Source: Deinococcus sp. JMULE3
GTDB lineage: Bacteria > Deinococcota > Deinococci > Deinococcales > Deinococcaceae
Length of the DNA stretch: 64,000 nucleotides
Assembly: GCF_013337115.1 (NCBI RefSeq)
Contig: NZ_SGWE01000005.1
Location: 204,001-268,000, forward strand
Direction of reading: 5' to 3'
Shown: positions 1 to 7,420 of the stretch, piece by piece
Numbering within the stretch: position 1 is the first letter of the stretch
Layout: each line of letters begins with the position of its first letter
Notes under the pieces: generated by a model
The model's input: only the letters and a program-made list of their open reading frames with translations
Told to the model about the DNA's origin: nothing
Databases searched by the model: none
Made by a program: the position numbers and the translations under genes

Positions 1-303
1 CAGTGCGCTCGCCGATCTCGCCCTGGATCAGGAACTTGCTGCTCGGATCGATGACAGTCGCGTCCCACACGGACTCCTTCTTACGCCCGACGAATCCGTA
101 GCGTTCGTCCGCTTGAATGCTCGTGACCTGAAGGTCACGAGCATTCAGGTCGTGGAGGTGTCGCGCGTGGCTTCCGGCAACGCGGACGATGCGCGCGACC
201 GTGGTGCGGTGACAGCCGACCAGGTGGCCCGTGGTGACGAAGCTGTTGCCGTGGGTGACATGCTCGACGACGGAGTCAACGGTGTCCTGGGAGCAGTGTC
301 AAC
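1..303 (-). pseudogene. IS1-like transposase, C-terminal part (disconnected by ISL3 insertion)
   Basis: Read on the minus strand, this gives an uninterrupted IS1-type transposase segment. It has a helix-turn-helix-like stretch (VGCHRTTVARIVRVAG) followed by the start of the DDE-type domain (TSIQADERYGFVGRKK). It is the continuation of the N-terminal piece found about 1.7 kb away on the other side of the ISL3 element, so one transposase gene has been split in two. The 3' end of the gene lies beyond the window. The short palindrome around 118-147 (AATGCTCGTGACCT and its complement) falls inside this coding region and is probably incidental. The family call rests on the motif and on pairing with the zinc-ribbon N-terminus; exact IS identity is unknown. 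Confidence 0.7.
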
Positions 304-350
304 GGCGCCGAAAAATTGGGTCTTCGCAGCTCTTGGTGAAGCGAACTCAG
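304..350. repeat. Left terminal inverted repeat of the ISL3 element
   Basis: It matches the reverse complement of 1980-2026 with only a few differences at the outermost ten bases. The transposase start codon lies 16 bases inside it. Confidence 0.85.
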
Positions 351-366
351 GTGGCCATACTCAGGA

Positions 367-1983
367 ATGGACGTGTCTGTTTGCCTTCCGAGTGCTGGCG
401 ACCTCATCCTCCTGAGTACCCAGACCAGTCCTCACGTCGTCTGGCTCAACGTCGAGAGCCGAGCGCGCTCGGCTCTCTGTCCGCAGTGTGGGCGGCCGTC
501 CAGCCGCCGACACAGTCACTACGTCCGCGTTCTCAAAGATGTCCCCCTCCTGGACCGTCGTGTCCGGTGGCACCTGACCGTTCGGAAATTCTTATGCGAT
601 GTGCTCGAGTGTCCACAACGCATCTTCTGCGAACGACTCCCGCGGGTCACGGCTCCCTGGAGACGGATCACTCGGCGCCTCGAACACCAGCAGCGCCTAA
701 CGGCGCTGGAAGCTGGGGCGCAAAGCGCCGCCCGTATCCTCAAGAAACTCGGCAGCGGGGCCAGCGCCAACACGCTGCTGGCGCGCCTCCGCAGTCCAGT
801 CATCCCGAAGCATGATCGGCCCATCCGCATCCTGGGCATCGACGATTGGGCCTGGCGCAAAGGGCAACGGTACGGCACGATTCTCGTCGATCTGGAACGC
901 CATCAGGTCGTCGATCTGCTCGCAGATCGAGATGCAGCGACGCTGATCGACTGGCTGAAGCAGCATCCAGACATCGAACTGATCACGCGCGACCGCTCCA
1001 CAACGTACCAGGAGGCCGCCACCCTCGGCGCGCCCCAGGCGGCTCAGGTTGCGGACCGCTGGCATCTCGTCAACAACGTCCGCGAAACCCTGGAACGCTT
1101 TCTGCTGCGTCGCTACGAGACCTTCCGTACGATTGCTCGCACCCTCCCGAGCTCACCGGCCCCCGCCTCGCCCCGACCAAACCCTGCAGCATCGCCGCTC
1201 TCCCACAGTGACCCGATCCCCTCCAACGTCGGGCCGCCGACGGCGCGCCAGATGGAGCGGTTCGCAGCGGTTCAGAACAAGTTGAGGGAGGGCATGCCGG
1301 TCAAGCAGGTTGCTCGTGAGGTCGGCGTTGCCCCTGGAACCGTCCGAAAATACCTGCACCTGGACAGTCATCCCGGCAACGCGCGACCTCGACACCGACC
1401 AGGTGAACTCGCGCCCTTTCACGTCTGGCTCCAGCAGCAATGGGCAGCGGGCGCACGTCAGGCCACTGCGCTGTACACGCAGTTGCGAGCGATGGGCTAT
1501 GGCGGTGGCTACACCGCTGTTCGCGAGTACTGTCGCCTGCTGCGACTGAGCGACCCTGCATCCGTCCGGCCCTGGGTGTGCCCGTCGCCCAGGACGTTGT
1601 CCTGGGCCATGCTCAACCCCACGCTGATCCGTACGCCGCAACTCCTGACGCTCCTGGAACGCCATGCGACGGAACATCCGGATGATGCCAAGGTCACGGG
1701 ACTCTTGATCGAAGGCTGGCACCTGTTCAGAGGGATGAAGTCAAGACCGCTGAGCGCATGGCTGACTGCCCTGACTGAGAGTGGCGTTCGGGAGCTGCAG
1801 ACGTTCGCGGTCGGTATCGACCGCGACTACGATGCTGTCCAGCGTGCGTTGGAAACGCCCTACAGCAACGGGCAAGTAGACGGACAGGTCAATCGGCTCA
1901 AGACAGTGAAGCGGAGCATGTACGGCCGGGCAAGGCTCGACTTACTGCGGGCGCGGGTCGTGTATCGGTCTGGCCTGGCCTGA
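367..1983 (+). CDS. ISL3-family transposase
   Basis: This 538-residue protein mobilises the surrounding element by a DDE mechanism. It starts with a zinc-ribbon-like segment (CPQCGRPSSRRHSHY, then CDVLECPQRIFCERLP). The ISL3 catalytic core follows, with the first Asp in LGIDDWAWRKGQRYGTI (about residue 158), the second in ITRDRSTTYQEAA, and the family's ADRWHLVNN. A Pro-rich linker and an insert around residues 255-340 contain a helix-turn-helix (VKQVAREVGVAPGTVRKYL). The C-terminal signature reads SNGQVDGQVNRLKTVKRSMYGRA. ISL3 transposases normally have Glu in that position (GQxEG), so here the third acidic residue is Asp, which may weaken activity. The length is normal for the family. The stop codon lies inside the right inverted repeat. 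Confidence 0.93.
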   Translation: MDVSVCLPSAGDLILLSTQTSPHVVWLNVESRARSALCPQCGRPSSRRHSHYVRVLKDVPLLDRRVRWHLTVRKFLCDVLECPQRIFCERLPRVTAPWRRITRRLEHQQRLTALEAGAQSAARILKKLGSGASANTLLARLRSPVIPKHDRPIRILGIDDWAWRKGQRYGTILVDLERHQVVDLLADRDAATLIDWLKQHPDIELITRDRSTTYQEAATLGAPQAAQVADRWHLVNNVRETLERFLLRRYETFRTIARTLPSSPAPASPRPNPAASPLSHSDPIPSNVGPPTARQMERFAAVQNKLREGMPVKQVAREVGVAPGTVRKYLHLDSHPGNARPRHRPGELAPFHVWLQQQWAAGARQATALYTQLRAMGYGGGYTAVREYCRLLRLSDPASVRPWVCPSPRTLSWAMLNPTLIRTPQLLTLLERHATEHPDDAKVTGLLIEGWHLFRGMKSRPLSAWLTALTESGVRELQTFAVGIDRDYDAVQRALETPYSNGQVDGQVNRLKTVKRSMYGRARLDLLRARVVYRSGLA

Positions 1984-2026
1984 GTTCGCTTCACCAAGAG
2001 CTGCGAAGACCCATTTTTAGGCCGCC
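1980..2026. repeat. Right terminal inverted repeat of the ISL3 element
   Basis: It pairs with 304-350. It includes the stop codon of the transposase. Confidence 0.85.
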
Positions 2027-2225
2027 GACGACAGCAGCGGGCATTCCAGTAGGGCGTGCCTTTGAGTTCACTGAATTCCGCACTGCACACGGTGCACTTG
2101 AGGAGTCGTCGACGGTGAGGTCCGTATCGTCTGCGGAGCTTGATGGTGCCGTGTTGCGCGTGATGCTGGGCTGGACAGGCGGGGTTCTGACAGACGAAAC
2201 TCTCGAGTGGGAGCTCTTTTGACAC
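2027..2225 (-). pseudogene. IS1-like transposase, N-terminal zinc-ribbon part
   Basis: The minus-strand reading starts with MSKELPLESFVCQNPAC and continues with KCTVCSAEFSELKGTPYWNAR. This is the two-CxxC zinc-ribbon N-terminus typical of IS1-family (InsA-like) transposases. After about 64 residues the reading runs into the ISL3 inverted repeat and is broken. The remainder is the 1-303 segment. The element's own outer end should lie just beyond the start codon, around 2265-2278, where the deaminase-like gene resumes. Confidence 0.75.
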
Positions 2226-2275
2226 GTCCGGGGATAGGCCCCGGACGCTCCCATTTCAGTGGTGTCGGGCATGGT

Positions 2276-3051
2276 TCCAGCCAACTACCACCTACAAAGA
2301 CATCCTGAAAAAATGCAATTACGCGCTTGGGCACATCGTTGTGGCGGGCTATACCGCCAGGGGAACCCTGGTGCGGCGCAACTTCAACGTCACCCGGGAC
2401 AATGCCCTCACCATTTTCTCCAGCGGCCAGGGTCTCGTGGTTCGGGAACAGCTGAAGTTGCCCATTGTGGACGTTCAGGGGCGGGAGATCCGGTCAGGCA
2501 ACTCGAGCCCCCTGAGTCAGCATGACCTCCTGCCCAAAGTGACGCTGGATGTGGCGCCCACCATCACCGTGGCTGACGCGGACGAGCTCAAGCGCTTTAT
2601 CAACCAGGACCTGGCGCCCGCGATCAATGCCAAGGGCTACACGGATTCCCTGCATAAGCACTCCGAACAAGTGTTGTGGCAGATGATGCGCTTCCGGCAG
2701 GCTGAAATCGCAGCCGTCATTTCAAGCCTGGGCATCGTTCGAATCACGGAATTCCGCGTAGATATTCACAGCGAGCGGGAAATGTGCGGCATGTGCTCGG
2801 CCACCAGCAATTTCATGATGGCCAATCTCTCGACCCATTTGCCGGCCATTCACGAACTCCTGGCAAAATCAGGCCGGGACAGTCGACGCCCGTCAAGCAC
2901 GCAGACGCTGGTGACGTCGTCCCACAATTTCCCGAATCGGGCGCCGTCCGTCCCCCCGTTTACCTCGGGGATCACCACCCGGGCGCACACACTTGACCCG
3001 CAGAATCCTGCGCCTCCTCGAGCGAGTGCCGTAACCGATTTCGACGACTAA
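2276..3051 (+). pseudogene. Deaminase-like toxin fragment, 5'-truncated by the IS1-like element
   Basis: The frame is open from the IS junction (PTTTYKDILKKCNYALGHIV) through a GTG at 2341 to a TAA at 3049. The natural N-terminus has therefore been replaced by IS DNA. The core carries HSEQ (about nt 2656) and, about 40 residues later, EMCGMCSATSNF. A His-x-Glu followed by Cys-x-x-Cys is the zinc-binding layout of the cytidine-deaminase-like superfamily, which includes bacterial nucleic-acid deaminase toxins. The C-terminal 60 residues are Ser/Pro/Thr-rich and probably unstructured. A TPR gene follows 12 bases downstream and may be its partner or immunity gene. The fold call is my inference from two short motifs; no closer family is recognised. 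Confidence 0.45.
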
Positions 3052-3063
3052 AGGATTTCACCC

Positions 3064-4065
3064 ATGCCAGCATCCTCACCTGCCCTGACCCCTGACGACT
3101 GGACTCAACGCTTCCACACCGCCTGGCAGCAGCAGCAGTTTGACCAAGCTCGCGGCGCCGTCATGGCTGGCCTTCAGGAGTATCCGGACCATGTACCTCT
3201 CCTCGTCCGGGCGGGCAAAGCGCTGCTGCGGGACCGCAGCTATGACGAAGCGGAATTTACCCTGCGCCGCGCCCTTGAGCTGGCGCCGGATGACTATGAA
3301 GCCCTGTACCAGATGGGTCTGATTCAGGCCGAGCGGGGCCACGTCTACGGGGCGTTGGCCCAGTTCGACCGTCTGGCCACGCTGTACCCGGGTGACCCGG
3401 AGGCCCTGACTGTGCTGGGGTACGCCTGGACGCTCGAAGGCCATCCCGACCGTGCGCTGGCGATCCTGGAGGCCCTGCATGACGCCGCGCCAGACACGCA
3501 GAAATTTCAGGTGGGTCTGGCGCGCGCTCTGATTGGTTTGGGGCGGTACGCTCAGGCCCTGCCTCTTCTGGAGACGGTGGTGGCCCGCAAGCCGACCATG
3601 CAGGCGGCCTGGCTGCTGCTGGCGGAGGCCAACTTGGGCTTGCTCCGCCTCGAGCCAGCGCTCGAGGCGGCGGAGCAGGCATTCGCTCTGAATCCAGAGG
3701 TCCCTATGGCGCTCGTCTGGGCGGCCCGCGCCCGTCTGCATGGGGGGGAGGTTCCGGAAGCGCAGCGCCTCCTGGAACGGGCGCTGGCGCTCAACCCTGC
3801 GACCACCGAGGCGATGATCGACCTGGCGCAGCTCCTCTGGTGGGGGTACGAGGACCTGGAGGCGGCGGAGCAGGCGTTCACGCTGGCCGTGCAGAACGCG
3901 TCACATCATGGGGGCGCCCGCGCGGCGCTGGCTCGATTCCAGCAGCGAACTGGCCGGGGCATCCCAGACTGGGCCGCGCTCATGGGAGAAGCGGAGGCCA
4001 CCCCCCACAATCACCGTCTGCCCTTCCTGCTGGGCTGGCCCCAAAGTTTGGACAGTTTCGAGTAG
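3064..4065 (+). CDS. TPR-repeat protein, C-terminus replaced by IS3 sequence
   Basis: The gene has a good ribosome site (AAAGGA) ending about 8 bases before ATG. The 333-residue product is almost entirely tandem TPR units of about 34 residues with canonical features (LLVRAGKALLRDRSYDEAEF; YEALYQMGLIQAERGHVYGA; PMALVWAARARLHGGEVPEA). It should be a cytoplasmic protein-protein scaffold. It follows the deaminase-like fragment by 12 bases, so a shared operon is likely. The last ten residues (GWPQSLDSFE) are read from the left end of the IS3 element, whose outer end is at 4031. The native C-terminus is therefore lost, and the protein may or may not still function. Confidence 0.8.
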   Translation: MPASSPALTPDDWTQRFHTAWQQQQFDQARGAVMAGLQEYPDHVPLLVRAGKALLRDRSYDEAEFTLRRALELAPDDYEALYQMGLIQAERGHVYGALAQFDRLATLYPGDPEALTVLGYAWTLEGHPDRALAILEALHDAAPDTQKFQVGLARALIGLGRYAQALPLLETVVARKPTMQAAWLLLAEANLGLLRLEPALEAAEQAFALNPEVPMALVWAARARLHGGEVPEAQRLLERALALNPATTEAMIDLAQLLWWGYEDLEAAEQAFTLAVQNASHHGGARAALARFQQRTGRGIPDWAALMGEAEATPHNHRLPFLLGWPQSLDSFE

Positions 4066-4107
4066 AGACTCGGCTCAAGAGCAGGGTACAACATGGGCTC
4101 TTTCTGC

Positions 4108-4986
4108 TTACCCAGGGGACGGTCTGACGTCCACATTTGCGGTGCCCTGTCCGCAAAGGGGGGCGGCAGGCCGCCCCCTGGCCTGCTGAGCAAAATCGTC
4201 AGGGGTTCGGTAGCCCAGCGAGGAATGCGGTCTTCTGGCGTTGTAAAAGTTGCGATAGCTGTCCAGGACGACACCGGCGTGCCGCGCCGAGTAGAACACC
4301 TCCAGATTCAGACATTCCTCCCGCAACCGAGAGTGGAAACTCTCAGCGAAGCCGTTCTGCCACGGTTTCCCTGGCTGAATGAACCGAGTGCCAACGTCCT
4401 GAACCGCCAGCCAGATCCCCAGGTCGCGGGCGATGAACTCCGGGCCGTTGTCGCTGCGGATGAATCCTGGCGCGCCACGCTTGGCAATGACCTCGTGCAG
4501 GACGTCCTTCACGTCCATGGACGTGAAGGACTCCGCCACCCGCAACGCCAGGGACTGACGGGTGAACTCATCAGTCAGCGTCAGGATCTTCAATGTCGTC
4601 CCCTCCAGGGTCTGATCGAAGAGGAAGTCATACGTCCACACGTGGTCGGGGTACGCAGCCTGCATGGGAACACCCGCTCCCGTGCGGATCTTCTTCCGGC
4701 ATCTGGTATTGACCGTCAGGTGCTCTTCCCGCCAGATGCGCCGGACCTTCTTCCGGTTGATGCGATGTCCCTCCTGGACGAGCAGCGCGTGAATGAACCG
4801 GTACCCGCGTCGAGGATGCACAAGGGCCAGTTCGCGAATGTGCTGCCGGAGATCCCCATCGTGACGCGGCTTCGGACGGTAGTACCAGGTGGATCTGGGA
4901 ATGCCCACCAGGAGGCAAGCCCGTTCGGGCTTGACCTGGGCGGCGACGAGTTGCCTCGCTGCCGCCCGTCTCTCGGCGGGCGTCAC
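4108..4986 (-). CDS. IS3-family transposase OrfB (DDE integrase core)
   Basis: The 292-residue product has an N-terminal HTH_21-like segment (ERACLLVGIPRSTWYY) and a complete rve-type catalytic core. The first Asp is in VWTYDFLFDQTLEGT, the second in FIRSDNGPEFIARDLG, and the Glu in KPWQNGFAESFHSRLREECL. The C-terminal YNARRPHSSLGYRTPDDFA is the usual IS3 tail. The start overlaps the stop of orfA by four bases, the typical arrangement for programmed frameshifting or translational coupling that yields OrfAB. The length is normal. A truncated second copy of its 3' end is at 15834-16051. Confidence 0.93.
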   Translation of the reverse strand: MTPAERRAAARQLVAAQVKPERACLLVGIPRSTWYYRPKPRHDGDLRQHIRELALVHPRRGYRFIHALLVQEGHRINRKKVRRIWREEHLTVNTRCRKKIRTGAGVPMQAAYPDHVWTYDFLFDQTLEGTTLKILTLTDEFTRQSLALRVAESFTSMDVKDVLHEVIAKRGAPGFIRSDNGPEFIARDLGIWLAVQDVGTRFIQPGKPWQNGFAESFHSRLREECLNLEVFYSARHAGVVLDSYRNFYNARRPHSSLGYRTPDDFAQQARGRPAAPLCGQGTANVDVRPSPG

Positions 4987-5252
4987 CGCTTTTTCTGGAT
5001 CACGTCCTTCATGGCATCGATTTCCAGGCGCTGCTGCCCAACAATTTTCAGGAGGCGGGCGTTCTCCTTCTCCAGACGACGAAGCCGTTTGGCTTCGTCG
5101 GGCGCCGTATCGCCGTATTTCTTCTTCCAGGCGTAAAAGGACGCCGGACTGCAGCCGAAGTCACGGCACAGGTCCTCGACTGACTTCTCGCCCTTTTTGG
5201 CGTCCTGGAGCAGTTTGATGATCTGATCTTCGCTGAACTGCCGGTTTTTCAT
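4983..5252 (-). CDS. IS3-family transposase OrfA
   Basis: This 89-residue HTH_Tnp_1 protein begins MKNRQFSEDQIIKLLQDAKK. It has the DNA-binding helix-turn-helix VEDLCRDFGCSPASFYAWKKKYG and then a leucine-rich coiled coil (LRRLEKENARLLKIVGQQRL) used for multimerisation. I chose the start at MKNRQF because the 29 residues upstream would be read from the terminal inverted repeat. It overlaps orfB by four bases. Confidence 0.92.
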   Translation of the reverse strand: MKNRQFSEDQIIKLLQDAKKGEKSVEDLCRDFGCSPASFYAWKKKYGDTAPDEAKRLRRLEKENARLLKIVGQQRLEIDAMKDVIQKKR

Positions 5253-5338
5253 GGGGGCCTCGCTTCCCAGCCTACGGCTGGCGGGGGGGCGAGCCTGACT
5301 CTCTACTTCATCCCGTCCAGTTTTCGGGGGGCAGACCA

Positions 5339-6357
5339 CGCCGAGACAATGTTGTTGTACTTCGAGGCGATTGCGTTCTGCTTCTCGGTCAACGTCCCCG
5401 TACTCGCAATGGTGGGCTTCTCGTCGGCCGCCCGAAGGTACTGGAGGATCTCCGTCTGCGGCACTTCAGGAAGAGCCTCCTGCGTCAACATCGCGATGCC
5501 GAAGTAATTCTCCAGCACTTTCGCGGAAAAGCCCCCTGCCCCGCCGTGTCCGCTCCACCGACCTCCTTGATGAAGGCCTTCTCGATGATGAGCGGCCAGA
5601 GGTCATTGACTTTGACAGCCCCCACCGGGTCTGGACTGCCCTTGGGGAAGGCGAAGTTGTTCTGGATGGTGACGAACCGGTCCTTGCGCGGCACGGCATT
5701 CATGCTGGAGTAGACCTGCCCCAGCACGGGCTTCTGGGAACTGAACCGGACCGTGATCGAGCCGTCCTTGTTCTGGGTGATCATCTGTTTGATCATCTCG
5801 GGGTTGGTTTTGGCGACGGCCGCCATGCCGGCGAGCAGGTAGCAGTCGCCCAGCGAACCTTGCATGATGTCGCCCGGGGTGATTCCCGAGGACTCACCGG
5901 GCTTTTTCACGTACAGCCGGCCTGAGATCTTCCTGAACTGCAGCGTGGCCGTGCTGGTCTGCAGGCTCTGCTGGACCCGTTCGGGTGCAAGGTGATCCGG
6001 AGCGGACAGTGTGTTCAGATCCGTGAGCACGTCAGCGGGTGTGGTGTGCTTCTGCTCACGCCGCCGCGCCTGAGCCGGTATGGGGTGGGCTGCGCCAGGT
6101 GTGTGAGGTGCGGGCCGTGTCATCGTCTTGCGCGGGGCGGCGGACGGCTGCGGCGGTGCGGACCGTACCGTGACCGCAGCGGGCGTGGTGGTCTGCACGG
6201 TGACCGTCTTCACCTGTTGACGCGCCTGAACCGGGCTGGGGCGGGCTGCGCCGGTCGTGGATGGACCGGACTGCACTGGCGTCTTGCGCGGGGCGGCCTT
6301 ATGCGATGTGGTCGTCTTGGACGGCGAGGTGGTTCTTTTCGTCTGCGGGTCGAACAT
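5339..6357 (-). pseudogene. Calpain-type cysteine protease, frameshifted and cut by IS3
   Basis: The minus-strand gene begins at an ATG at 6357. The first 130 residues are Pro/Thr/Ala-rich and hold two similar low-complexity blocks (PSTTGAARPSPVQARQQ; PHTPGAAHPIPAQARRR). A peptidase C2 start follows: GDIMQGSLGDCYLLAGMAAV contains the catalytic Cys at about residue 170. The His and Asn of the triad are not reached. A one-base loss near 5531 (after DTAGQGAF) shifts the frame. The continuation (VLENYFGIAMLTQEALPEVP) runs into the IS3 right end. Calpain-like domains occur as polymorphic toxin tips, which would fit the neighbouring toxin remnants, but here the enzyme must be inactive. Confidence 0.75.
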
Positions 6358-6496
6358 AGTCCTTCACATGAGCAGCGAGGGATGAGCCTGGACGGCAACT
6401 GACCATCAGCCTAGAAGGAGCGCGGGCCGTCCGTTGCCGCAAGTGCCCCAGGCCCTGCCCGAATCGCCCCGTTGTCCCCTCAGGTTTCTTGGGTAC

Positions 6497-6779
6497 ATGT
6501 TGAGGCTCGATCACGCAACACTTCGTCAATGGAACGCCGTCCTGGTTGAGCAACTGCGCCACCGGGTGGAGGGCACGACCGCCCGTGTGCTCGTGGCAGC
6601 CCGTTCAAGGGGCCGCGCGGGGCGTCTGCGGAGTCCAGACGCTGATTGCAGTTGGTCGGCCTTTTACGGGCCAGCTGTGCGCCCCTGTGGAGGGGAGAGG
6701 GGACGGGGTTCTCCTCACCGCCATTCACGGTGAGGCAACGCAGCTCTGGGCAGAATCCAAGCGGGCTGCGGAAAGTTGA
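6497..6779 (+). pseudogene. Small hypothetical gene, probably frameshifted
   Basis: From the ATG at 6497 the reading MLRLDHATLRQWNAVLVEQL continues sensibly to about nt 6600. There the plausible protein moves to another frame (GVQTLIAVGRPFTGQLCAPV ... WAESKRAAES) and ends at a TGA at 6777. Together they would give a protein of about 93 residues. I do not recognise it. The join relies only on protein-like composition, so this could also be non-coding DNA between the calpain remnant and the replication origin. Confidence 0.3.
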
Positions 6780-6894
6780 GCGGCCATCCTCTGATTGTTG
6801 ATTGTTCTTTTTGAAAAAAGATCTTTAAAAAGATTGAATGATCATCATCAGGGCCGGGTTGCATTCGCGTGCTGGACGGCATTCAGGGGCGCAA
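6780..6894. other. AT-rich segment beside the iterons (candidate DNA unwinding element)
   Basis: Between 6790 and 6845 the sequence is strikingly AT-rich for this window (TTGATTGTTCTTTTTGAAAA, then AAAAAGATTGAATGATCATC), immediately before the first iteron. Iteron origins typically pair initiator sites with an easily melted stretch. No DnaA box was found by eye. Confidence 0.5.
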
Positions 6895-7321
6895 ATCGCC
6901 TGAGTAGTCCGATAGTTTGAGCCCTCAATCGCCTGAGTAGTCCGATAGTTTTGCCCCCCAATCGCCTGAGTTGTCCGATAGTGCGGCCGAGATATCGCCT
7001 GAGTAGTCCGATACTTCTGCCCCCCCAATCGCCTGAGTTGTCCGATACCTCCTGTTCGCGTATCGCCTGAGTTGTCCGATATGTAGAGACTCTGATCGCC
7101 TGAGTAGTCCGATAGTTTTGTCCCCCAATCGCCTGAGTAGTCCGATACCGTTCAAGCTGAGCAACCTGCAGTGAAGCCAGAGCCTGCAGGACGGTGAAAA
7201 GCATGCCGCGACCCACTCAATCGCCTGAGTCGTCCGATACCCCTGCGAGAACCAATCGCCTGAGTAGTCCGATAGGGCCTGAACGGCACCCGGACCGGGC
7301 AATCGCCTGAGTAGTCCGATA
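6895..7321 (+). repeat. Replication-origin iterons: 11 copies of a 20-bp repeat
   Basis: The unit is ATCGCCTGAGTAGTCCGATA. Copies begin at 6895, 6928, 6961, 6994, 7028, 7062, 7095, 7128, 7220, 7255 and 7302. The first eight are spaced 33 or 34 bp apart, about three helical turns, so initiator proteins would line up on one face of the DNA. The last three are more widely spaced. Only one base varies (GAGTAG, GAGTTG in copies 3, 5 and 6, and GAGTCG in copy 9). All copies have the same orientation and lie directly upstream of repA. This is the expected layout of an iteron plasmid origin that also controls copy number and repA expression. Confidence 0.92.
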
Positions 7322-7420
7322 CTCACCGGCCGTCACCGGCGTTCAATCTGGGGCGTTCAATCTGGATCACGGCGCGCCGGGTCAGCGGGTATCATGACCA
7401 TTTAGAAGACAGGAGGATGG

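Larger units (their letters stand above)
304..2026. mobile_element. ISL3-family insertion sequence inserted in an IS1-like transposase gene
   Basis: The element is bounded by near-perfect inverted repeats of about 47 bp at 304-350 and 1980-2026. They share CTTCGCAGCTCTTGGTGAAG and extend to the transposase gene on both sides. Both flanks are parts of the same IS1-like gene, which proves insertion. ISL3 elements usually make an 8-bp target duplication. I could not find a clean 8-bp direct repeat at the junctions, so either the ends are a few bases off or the flanks have changed. The single ORF encodes the transposase. The element looks intact, apart from a possible catalytic-residue substitution noted under the transposase. 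Confidence 0.85.
4031..5338. mobile_element. IS3-family insertion sequence (complete)
   Basis: The two overlapping frames orfA and orfB lie between imperfect inverted ends: TGGGCTGGCCCCAAAGTTTG at the left, and at the right TGGTCTGCCCCCCGAAAACT read on the minus strand. The left boundary is supported by a second copy of the same end at 16051. The three or four bases outside the two ends do not match (TGC against CGC), so no target duplication is visible. The flanks also belong to two different truncated genes, a TPR gene and a calpain-type gene. This suggests the element took part in a deletion or rearrangement after insertion. Confidence 0.88.

Noticed and set aside
118..147. Palindrome of about 30 bases inside the IS1-like gene
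   Set aside because: It lies within conserved coding sequence (NARDLQVTSIQ) and needs no regulatory role.
4028..5341. Target-site duplication for the IS3 element
   Set aside because: The flanking bases (TGC and CGC) do not match, so none is claimed.
6825..7326. Minus-strand frames encoding a repeated RTTQAI peptide
   Set aside because: They arise because the iterons are spaced mostly by multiples of three bases. There is no ribosome site, and the origin explains the repetition.
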